Source: Pleurostoma richardsiae (Eukaryota; Ascomycota; Sordariomycetes; Calosphaeriales; Pleurostomataceae). From it: a DNA stretch of 64,000 bases. Each line of letters begins with the position of its first letter. The first letter of the stretch is position 1. The position numbers and the translations under genes are program-made. The notes under the pieces are model-generated. The model was not told where the DNA came from. It ran no database searches and saw only the letters and a program-made list of their open reading frames with translations. Shown here in pieces: positions 55,246-64,000 of this stretch. The stretch is taken from NCBI GenBank assembly GCA_030052745.1, contig JANBVO010000003.1, positions 806,001-870,000 on the forward strand. The letters run 5' to 3'.

Positions 55246-58200
55246 ATGGCGGCCAGCACGGCGACGCCAGTAGAGACGTTGAGTCCCTCGGCCGCAATGA
55301 ACCCCTCCCACACCGAGAGCGCCTTCGCATTCTCTCGCGGCAACCTTGACGTCAAGGCGGACGGCGACGATGTCGCCGCTGCGGCTTCGGCCACCCACGC
55401 CAGCACCACCAGCCCTCGAGATGCGCCCCGAATCACAGAGACCCCTAACTGGGACCTTCTCTCCGAATCATATAGCGACGCCCAGAACAAGTTGGAGAAA
55501 GTAGATGTGTTTCCAAACTTTCGGGACGGCATGGCTGGCATGAGCCAGAGCCCCGACGAGCTGCAGCGACAAGATCCTCTCGCCACACAAGTATGGCGCT
55601 TCTTCAGCAAAACCAAGCAGATGCTGCCGAACCAGGAGCGCATGGAGAACCTCACATGGCGCTTGATGCACCTGAATCTGCGGAAACGACGACAGCAGGA
55701 GGAGCAAGCTAGGTGGGTTTCAGCGACATGCTCTTGCGCGAACCTGTTTCCATCCAATCGTAGGTGCGCTAACGCTTGTGCTCTTAAAAGGCAACGCCGC
55801 CCCTCTGCTGGCGCTTCTCTCAATGCACCCAGTGGTATCGCCCAGTTACGGAAATCATCTGAGCAGAACCTCGCGCCGTCAGAGCCCATGAACCTGGACG
55901 ATTTCATTGTCGCCGACAATGTCGCTACTCCGGCCGGCTTAATTGGCACGCCGTCGCCAGAAGCCACCAAGCATGCCCCCGATGAGAGATCGCTTCACTC
56001 AAACTCAACCGCCATCCCAATCAAATCCCGCAAGGAGCCGTCACAGCACTTCGTCCCTCAATCAGTGCCTGTTCCCCCTCATCACCAGAGGGCTCAAGAT
56101 GAATTTGGCTTCGTCCCACGACACCCCAGAAAGACCAGCATTGACGAGAGACGTGTAAGTGACATTCTCACTCACCAATCCTCTTATCTGTGACACTGCT
56201 CACTGCGCTCGCTGCCCCTCTCGGCGTCGCCCTGCGCCCTGCCCGCCGATAACTGACGATATGTGATTCTAGACAAGGAAACGCCCAGCAGATTTCTCTC
56301 CCCACGTTCCCGCTGTAAACAGCAATTCCGGGAACAACGACCTCGATGCTGACGCCGACCTCCATGAGTACTCCCTTGATCATGCTAACCAAGCCAACAT
56401 GGCGCACCCCCAACAGCATCCAGGAGTGCCCTTCCCGCTAGACACTTTCCACATGGACAACGACCCAATCATCACCTCTGCCGGGCCCTTCCAGCAGAAC
56501 TTCACATTCTCGCCCTCGACGTCCCCAATGGTCCCTCATGGCCCGTTTTCCACCATGTACAACAACAACTCCGTGCAGTCTGCGTCCCTCCCAAACACAG
56601 ACTACTACTCACCTCCGGGAAGTGCCTATCAGTCCGCTGTTTCCACCCCGCATCCCATGAATGATGGCGACAATTTCTACTTTGGTTCAATGGACCCGCG
56701 GCAACGACCGCAGGGCTTCAGGCCCACTCATGCGAGTATGGGAAGCATGAATGGGTTCATGTACAACTCCGCCAACGGAAACCCCATGTTTCCGGCCACC
56801 ACTACTGGTGCTGATCCTGGTTCCGCTTTCGCTCCTACAAACCAGTTTGGACATATCGACCCTACTCAGGTCTTCCAACCTGATCATCCTGTTCGCTCTC
56901 CTGGCGCACCGATGATGGAGGGTAATATGTTCACGTTTGGAGCGGATTCGGATGATGGAGATGAGGAGGGCGGCGCCTTCGCTGACCGAAACATGGTTGC
57001 GTTCTCGCCGGGTGAACTTGACGAATCCGGTATGCCCGTCAATAGCGCTCTGCAGTGGGACGCTTCATTACCAGGCCAATTTAGCACGCAGGCCGCCCGG
57101 TATCCAGGTGGGCCCCCAAGGAAACAGGTCACCATTGGTGGAACCACCACCGATTTCGTGGATACCAATGGTGATTGGGAAACGGGCAACCTCGGCAGGT
57201 CACAGTCCCAATCATTCGGACAGGGCGGTGACCGACGACAGAAAGTCCCGAGGAACGCATCGACCCCGGCGGTCAACCGAGGGAATCCGTTCGACCGCAT
57301 CGTGCAGTCAAACCCGAATTCGCCTCCAGCAGACGCCTCCGGGTTCTCCTCTGTCAACCCCAGCAGGCCGTCTTCGCCCCCGGGTTCGAAGCCCGGCTCC
57401 ACGACCAACCTGCAGGGTGCAGCCGGCGGCCAAGGTGATGGGAACGCACCGACGACCTGTACCAACTGCTTCACACAGACTACGCCGCTGTGGAGGAGAA
57501 ATCCTGAAGGCCAGCCTCTTTGCAATGCCTGCGGTCTCTTCTTGAAATTACATGGCGTTGTCAGACCACTCAGCTTGAAGACCGATGTCATCAAGAAGCG
57601 GAATCGCGGCTCTGGTGCTAGCCTACCTGTTGGCGGGACGAGTACCAGGTCTGGGAAGAAGAATGCTGCGTCTGGCGGCGCGTCTGGAACAGCGTCTCGC
57701 AAGAACTCGACGCTTGGATTGTCCTCCACGACATCTATGAGTCCGAACAACGCCGCCCAGGTCACTACCCCGCCGTCGGCTACTCGCGCAGGGAGCGTGA
57801 TAGATAGCGAGAGCCCCATCAGCATGGGTGGGCCGGCCTCTGGCGGTAACACGGCGGGAAGTACTCCGACCAGCTTTCACGGCAGTGCTGGCTCGTCCAC
57901 AGGAGTGGTTGGCGGCAAGGGTGTCGTTCCCATTGCCTCAGCCCCGCCGAAGGCTACTCCGGGTCCTGGTGCTGCCTCTATGCCTCGATCCGTCAACATG
58001 GGTTCGAAACGACAGCGACGGCATAGCAAGGGAGCAGCCGATGTCATGGGCGGGATGGACATCGATAGCCCTGAAAACTCCACCGGATCCAACGAGGCTG
58101 CTCGGTCATTGGGCTCCAGCAACGGCTTCCCCGGCATGACTCCGGGCAACCTTGGCCTTGCAAACGGCTTTGGTATGACTCAACGGCCAATGGTAGGACC

Positions 58201-58303
58201 CGCGATGATGGGTATGCCGGGAGGCCAGCCGGCCTCAATGATGACCCCTGGGGGTACAGGAGCCGGCCCCCAGGAATGGGAATGGCTGACCATGAGTCTC
58301 TGA
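55246..58303 (+). CDS. nit-2: GATA zinc-finger nitrogen regulator NIT2/AreA
   Basis: Exons 55246–55712, 55791–56154 and 56273–58303 give 953 aa, between Aspergillus AreA and Neurospora NIT2 in length. The conserved N-terminal block around 112–145 ([20 protein letters not shown]) is the DUF1752-type AreA region. [20 protein letters not shown] spans the first splice. [16 protein letters not shown] spans the second. An acidic segment [14 protein letters not shown] follows. The single Cys4 GATA finger is C673-x2-C-x17-C-x2-C697 with the basic tail [12 protein letters not shown]. The protein ends EWEWLTMSL, the C-terminus known to contact the repressor NMR/NmrA. It activates nitrogen-catabolite genes when preferred nitrogen is scarce. 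Its own upstream region is unusually long and GATA-rich at the far end. Confidence 0.97.
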
Positions 58304-60201
58304 GAGACTCATCTATTCGACATCCTCCTTATTCTCGAGCTACATTTTCCAGTTCACCACCCACTCTCTCAGTGCTTGGCGACAAGGACGGTCACCTTCC
58401 GATGCGTGTTATTTTGGATGAGGTTCATGACGCGAATTTGGGTACAATTTCCTCGCAGAACCTGTCGCTACCGAGAATGAAAGCTCTATCTGCCGTCGAG
58501 GCCCCCTCTACGCCGCTCCCTTACTGAGAACCCGTGGCGGGGACGCCATTATTTGACGACTACACATATACCATTTACCAGGGGATTCGGCATATCGGCG
58601 TTTGATTCTTAATGCTAATTTATCGCCTCGGTGTTGGAACGATACACGTCTTTATTGATACCACGGGAGCGCCTTGTACCGATGCGGGATGCTCTGCTCT
58701 CGGGACGGTCGCGGGCTTTTCTGGCGTGATTGGGCGGCAGCGGGGACTGCTGGGACCACTTGCGTCTGCGATGAACTGGTGCATCTGATCACGCGGGATG
58801 CTGGGTCTAAAGTCCTCCAGCAACTTTCACCGCGATTGGCATCCTGACTTCCTGCGCGAGTCACCTATAGATTCCTCTTACCCAGCATTCAATTCAGGAG
58901 GCTACCTCTTCGTTTGTCACCTGGAGACTGTTATTTGGATACACGACTGCCGACAGTGGCTCCCCACTCACCTGGCATCTCGAAAGCTGGGTCTAATAGG
59001 TATCTTTGAGCGTGGAGGAAATCTCGTCCGGGAACCCACACGATTCTGGAAACAGGAATCGTATAGGCTCTTCGTGAAACCAGACGAGCAGGACATCAAG
59101 GGTGGTTTGCTGAGCGATGCACCCTGCTTCTACGCAATGGGATACAGGCTTGTTTGTGTTTTTGTCCTTTTTGTCATCCCCGCTGTCTAGACCTCTTTCC
59201 TTAAAGCAAGGAGTAGACTGGCAGGGACCAGGAGGGACGCACGACGGGTCGGTGTTCTGACGCAATCGCGTTTTCGGGCGGCCGGCATAGCTGTGTTGTT
59301 TTAGAGAGATGTTTGTCGCGTTTTTCTTGCGTTTATCAGCCGCGCAGTAGAGAGGGAGGCAGGGTCGAGGATACCCCCAGTTTGGAACTTGTGCTTTTTT
59401 TGTTCTGTCAGGTTTTTTGGGTGTTCTCTCTAAGTACGGGGTGGGATATTCTGCTCGGATCTAATTTATCTGGCGACGACGGCTTGAGGGTAGGGTTGGC
59501 GCTCTTCTCTTTCGGCGTGGAAGCGACACTGGACGGATTCTTTCGCGGGCTGGAGCTATTTCGCTTTGGCGCCACGGGGGGGAGTACAGCCGCTTCTTGG
59601 GCTGATTGATGATGATGACGGGAGGGTTGGTGTGGGTGCGGTGAAGGTTGGTGGGCGGCGCCGAGAAAGGGGCGCAAGTTGTTGTAGAGCGATGATGAGA
59701 TACCTGATGATGCGTTTGATAGAGAGAAAGACATCGCAACACCTGATATTGCGTAAAGAGTCTCTTCCAAAGATGATTACACTCGTGACTTCGGTGAAGA
59801 CCGGCATGCGTGCCTAGGGAGCTGGATACACTTCACTTGTAAAATGCCCTGTTCGACATCGCTTGAGGCCTTGTCACTGTATGAATAGCAGGCGGCAAGA
59901 GCAGGGGAGCACAATGGGGGGATACAGAGACGGCCCTCGATTGGACTCTCGCCAGTTGAACCATTATTTCCCCAGTGTGGGCTAGCCACGACAGAATGAT
60001 GAGGACTCCAGTCTCTTGACATACATGCCCATGTCGTGAAGGCATCCCGTTTCCCCAGACCAAGGAATTAGGACGAGAGTATTACAAGACGATTAAGAAC
60101 TGCCCTTCTCAGGCGCCTTCCTGGAATACAACTTCCTTCCAATTCCATATCCCTGTGGCCCCCTCACCAATCCTCTCTCTCTCTTATTCTCCCTCATCAG
60201 C
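58304..60201. other. Convergent intergenic region, 1.9 kb
   Basis: 3' flanks of nit-2 (+) and the SRP receptor gene (-). A 130-codon plus ORF (58798–59190) and a minus frame (59408–59770) were not supported. A long nit-2 3' UTR is possible. Confidence 0.55.
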
Positions 60202-62404
60202 TTAGCTGCTGCTCAGCAGCTTCTCGACCGCCCACTTGACGGAGAAGTTGCGCAGGTCCGAGTAGTGCTGCCCGACGCCGACGAACAGCACGGGCACGCC
60301 GGTGGCGTGCACCAGGCTGACCAGGGTGCCGACCATGTCGCCGACGGTGTCGCACTTGGAGATGATGAAGCCGTCCAGGGACCGCGAGGACCCGAAAGCG
60401 GCGTTGAAGTTGCGCGCCTGGGCCACCGAGTCGGTGCCGACCAGTGCCTGGGAGGAGGTGGTCAGCTCATGGGCCGTAGATAGGAGGCGACAGAGAAGCA
60501 ATGGGATAGATGTTAAGGGGTCGGGGGTAAGGGGTGGATAGGGGTGCTTGTGTGCATACCTCGCCAACCATGAGTATCTTGTCCGGCTGCGCGAACTTGG
60601 CGAACTTCTCCAGGCTCGACATCAGCCTCTGGTCGTTGTGCCTCCGCCCCGCCGTGTCGATCAGCACCACGTCGTACCCCTCCTGCGCCGCGTGCGCCAC
60701 CGCGTCCTTGGCCACCGTCGCGGCGTCCTTGCCGTACCCCTTCTGGTACAGGTCGACCTCGCCTCCCTCTCGCGCCGTCAGCTCCTTGAGGTTGCGGACG
60801 TGCACGGCGAGCTGCTCGACGGCGCCCGACCGGAACGTGTCGCCCGCGGCGATGAGCACGCGGTACCGGTTCTGCAGCAGGAAGAAGCAGATCTTGGAGA
60901 GGTTGGTCGACTTGCCGACGCCGTTGACGCCGACGATGGAGATGACGTAGGGCCGCGGCTTGCGCAGGGATGTCGCCGGCGGGCTGGTGATGGCGTCGAT
61001 CTCCCGGAGGAGGTCGAGGGAGGAGGTCGGGGTGAGCATCTTGGTTAGGGACGCCTCCATGGCGCTCTGTATCCGCTTGTTGATGCCTGTTTAGTTTATT
61101 GTTAGCCAGCTGTCCGTATCTCTTCAATGTGGGTGACTCCTTACTCTCAAAGCTTCCCGTCTTCACCCCTATAAGCTCCTTCTCGACGCCTTCGCATAAC
61201 CGCACGGCCGCCTCTCGCGCCACGTTCTTGCGCAGAAGGTGCTCCTCCATGCCCTTCATCGCCTTGTCGAGGTCTTCCCTCGTCAGCGTCTTGCCGCCGA
61301 CCACGTTCCTAAAGAGGCCGCCGATGGCGCTCAGGCCGCTCCCGACCAGCCCGCCAGACGCCTCCGACTTCGCCGTCGGCTTCTTGGCCTCCGCTTCCGC
61401 CAGGATGGAGTGCACCTCGTCGCCCAGGTCCTTCAGCACGAACTTGCCCTTGGTCTTGGACCCCCAAGTGGACGAGTCCACCTCCTCGAGCGCCGTCGAC
61501 CGCGCCGCTGGCTCGACTTCGCTGTCGCTGGTGAGGTTCGGCACTGAGTAGTCCAGCTGGACGTCGTCTTCCTCGTCCGCGAGCCCGTCCGCGTCCCACT
61601 TCCGGCCCTTCTTCGCACCCTTGGCGTTCTTCTGCCCTCTCCGCGGCGCCTCATCGCCCGACGAGGCCGCGGCGGGGGTTGCGTGGTGACCTTTTCTCGC
61701 TCTCCGTGACATCTTCGCTACCGGGCCAGCCTTGGCCACGACCAGGTGGTTGGCTGCCGGCGTAGAGGGCCGCGAGGTATTTGGCGTCGAGATGGGGGTT
61801 GATTCGACCGATGTGTCTGCCTTGGGTCCCCGGTACTTGAGACCGGGTTGGGGAGGCTCATCGCCGAGGTCACCAGGGACGGCATGGTTGTCCAGAGGGC
61901 GAGATATATTGGAAGACACACCCTTCCCGCCGGATTGCTCGAGCTCCTGCAACTGCTGGTCGAAGTATTCGTCAAACTTGTTGCACTCGACGATCGTCGT
62001 ATTCGGTTTTGTGAGCTGGTCGCCGTACAAGTTGACAAAGATTGTCTTGATATTATCCACGAGCTTATCGATCCAGGAGAGGTGGAGGAGTGAGCGATAG
62101 ACAGCCTAGAGGCGGGATGTGAGCAAGCGGAACTGATAGGCGCGTATGGAGGGCGAAGATGGCAGCTTACAACAAATATAATACCCAATTCCTTGACAAA
62201 TGTCCATCGCAGAGTGTGCTGGTCCTTCTTATATGGCGGGTTGTTCGCAGCGGAGTCGCCTTCCTTTATGCCGGACACGGTGCTCCTCTCCTCAATGAAG
62301 ACATCGGCGATGAAGTTATTGATGACGGAGGGATTGACGGGCGCATAGCTCCTGGACCAGATCACCACCCCCGACGTGCTGATGATCTCGAACGTGTCCA
62401 ACAT
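60202..62404 (-). CDS. SRP101: Signal recognition particle receptor subunit alpha
   Basis: Exons 62404–62171, 62105–61145, 61086–60560 and 60447–60202 give 655 aa (human 638, yeast 621). The start is the ATG giving MLDTFEIISTSGVVIWSRSY, the SRX longin-like domain that binds the beta subunit. A charged linker of about 200 residues follows. The NG GTPase domain has G1 GVNGVGKST (451–459), the GDTFRSGAVEQL insertion-box region, G3 DTAGR (542–546), G4 SKCD (604–607) in place of TKxD, and G5 GVGQHYSDLRNF. The protein docks SRP–ribosome complexes at the ER membrane. The gene is divergent from YIF1, 451 bp apart. Confidence 0.97.
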
Positions 62405-62855
62405 AGCAGCCAACTCGCCAGCTTAAGCTGCTGTGGATCTGGCCGGAAGCAAGGGAGAGCCTGCCAAGAAGGAGCGGGCGTGTCTGTGGTTCTGCGACAC
62501 AACTCGGGAGGGACACATCAGTGCTCGCAATTCGGAGACGCCGTGTGCGTGGTGGCCATTTACTGATAACGCGCGGGCGCAGCAGGGGTTCGTCACTGAT
62601 AGGCGCCGGAGAAAGTTTGGTCCGCGCTATCGGAAATGACAGCATACACAATGCCCATGGTAGTACCTTAGCAGTTACTCTGGTCCCAGCTTGAAAACAC
62701 CTTGGCCGAATGCGAAGGCTTCCATACGAAGAGCTGCCTCCCCGCCACAAAACTCCGCAGTCTCCCTCCCTCCCACTCCTTTTGCAGACGATCAAAGCCG
62801 CGGTCCTAACCTCACCACTTCCTCAGCAAAGGCCCGTATCGACAGCTGAGCAGCC
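62405..62855. promoter_or_regulatory. Divergent promoter, SRP receptor alpha / YIF1
   Basis: 451 bp between the two ATGs. No TATA box stands out. Both genes act in the early secretory pathway, so shared control is plausible. Confidence 0.6.
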
Positions 62856-64000
62856 ATGCAGCGCCCAACGTACGGGCAGTCTCCGCCTTTGCACCATCCC
62901 GTCCCCCAGCATGTCTCTACCGTCCCCCAGCTCCGATCACCGCCGCCGCCCCCGGGCTCGCAGCCGCAACCGCAAAGCTATGGCCCCAGCCCCTACCCGC
63001 AGCAGGGCGGCAACATGTTTGGGCAGTATGGCAACTTCATGAATGACCCGGCGGCACAGGTTGCGGCGCACTTCTCGCAGACGGCCATCAGGCAGGGGCA
63101 GGAGTACTTTGATCAGCATGTGAGCGCTCTCCTCGTGATAGCTGCGTGTATGGGCGTGATGGAGGGCTCCTTCTAACATGAGGGGGTAACAGGTCAACCG
63201 ATACGTCAACGTCTCGGCGCTCAAGCACTACTTCAACGTTACGAACTCCTACGTAATAAACAAGCTCTTCCTCGTCCTTTTCCCATGGCGGCACAAGCCC
63301 TGGTCGCGCAAGCAGACCACGGGACCGAACGGGCAGGAGGGTTGGTACCTGCCGCCGAGAGATGATATCAACAGCCCGGATATGTACATACCAGGTTTGT
63401 GTACTCGGCCTCCTCGGAGCTTCTGGACCTTTGTCAACTAACGGTTGTGCTGTAGTCATGTCGCTAGTGACTTACATCCTCCTGTCCACTCTTATCGCCG
63501 GTATCCAGGGCCACTTCCAGCCGGAGCTCCTGGGTTATACCGCGACCACAGCAGGGGTGGTGGTGGCGGTAGAGATCCTGGGGTTGAAGCTCGGTTGTTA
63601 CCTCCTGAGCATCTCGAACGAGTCACAGCTTCTGGATCTCGTCGCTTACTCTGGCTACAAGTTCGTCGGCATCATCGTCACGATCGCTATTGCCGAGATC
63701 GTGAATGGGGGTAAGGGGACTGGAGGCTTGATCGGCTGGACTGTCTTCCTTTACACTTTCCTCGCGAATTCGCTGTTCTTGGTACGTTGTCCTCTCGTAC
63801 ACGGTCGTACCGCCCGCCTGTGCCTACATACTGATTGATGATCATGCAGATGCGCTCTCTCAAGTACGTCCTTCTGCCTGAGATCAACGTAGACAGCCGC
63901 GGTCCGATGCAGACGGACACGAGAGCAAAGCGGAACCAGCGGACACAGTTCCTCTTCTTCTACTCTTATGTCGTCCAGCTGTTCTTCATGTGGGTCCTGA
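62856..64000 (+). CDS. YIF1: Yif1-family ER–Golgi membrane protein, 3' end outside window
   Basis: Exons 62856–63119, 63193–63394, 63456–63781 and 63850 to the window end; the last exon is cut. The N-terminus is Pro/Gln/Tyr-rich (SPPPPPGSQPQPQ). The Yif1 domain starts at FGQYGNFMNDPAAQVAAHFSQ and continues QEYFDQHVNRYVNVSALKHY, FFNV-type YFNVTNSYVINKL, LFPWRHKPWSR and YLPPRDDINSPDMYIPVMSL. The first membrane helices follow (YILLSTLIAGI, VAVEILGLKLGCYLL, VGIIVTIAIAEIV). Yif1 with Yip1 acts in COPII vesicle fusion and ER–Golgi traffic. About 265 residues are visible; the family is usually 300–400. Confidence 0.93.

Noticed and set aside
58798-59190. 130-codon plus-strand ORF after nit-2
   Set aside because: Likely nit-2 3' flank; no domain and ordinary length for chance.
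59408-59770. 120-codon minus-strand Ser/Pro/His-rich frame
   Set aside because: Frame opens with TTG; third-position bases show no coding bias. An internal ATG frame is possible but unsupported.

Overview
This window is nuclear DNA from a filamentous ascomycete (Pezizomycotina, most likely Sordariomycetes). I infer this from GC-rich coding sequence, many short GT–AG introns (about 50–150 bp) with CTRAY-like branch sites, intron-containing tRNAs, and gene content such as a NIT2/AreA GATA factor, a Dbf2/Sid2 kinase, a CFEM-like GPI protein and fungal monocarboxylate-type MFS carriers. The species cannot be named from the sequence alone. Exon boundaries were set by hand from splice motifs, reading phase and family conservation. 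Every spliced model below sums to a multiple of three, apart from the two genes cut by the window edges.

Layout. 0–6.3 kb: the 3' part of a large coiled-coil protein (+), then a single-pass membrane protein with two PPxY motifs (-). 7–9.5 kb: cytosolic tyrosyl-tRNA synthetase in 18 exons (-). 11.7–12.7 kb: a secreted CFEM-like GPI protein (-). 14.6–16.7 kb: a Dbf2/Sid2-type kinase (-). 18.3–20 kb: ribosomal protein eS30 (-) and a Wbp11-type mRNA-processing factor (+), divergent. 20.9–23.3 kb: an MFS monocarboxylate-type carrier (+) and a small secreted orphan (-). 24.8–28.5 kb: phosphopantothenate-cysteine ligase (+) and a secreted amidase (-). 29.3–33.8 kb: an accessory-looking stretch with an APH-type kinase-fold protein and a small orphan, both starting with acylation-type N termini, followed by two tRNA-Arg genes. 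34.1–35.7 kb: an MFSD10/TetA-like MFS carrier (-). 38–43.1 kb: a Pro/Ser/Thr-rich GPI protein (+), a CENP-O kinetochore subunit (-) and an acetyl-CoA transporter of the SLC33A1 family (+). 43.6–45 kb: an orphan type I membrane protein (-). 45–55.2 kb: about 10 kb with no confident gene, GATA-rich at its left end, lying upstream of the nitrogen regulator nit-2/areA (55.2–58.3 kb, +). 60.2–64 kb: signal-recognition-particle receptor alpha (-) and YIF1 (+, cut by the window end), divergent.

Most genes are single-copy housekeeping genes on mixed strands without operons. Functional links inferred from position are: SRP receptor alpha and Yif1 share a 451-bp divergent promoter and both serve the early secretory pathway; eS30 and Wbp11 share a 516-bp divergent promoter. 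The least ordinary parts are the 7-nt micro-exon and two GC–AG introns of the TyrRS gene, the APH/orphan/tRNA-Arg stretch, and the long GATA-rich interval upstream of nit-2. I did not find a convincing new multi-gene system; the APH/orphan pair is the nearest candidate.
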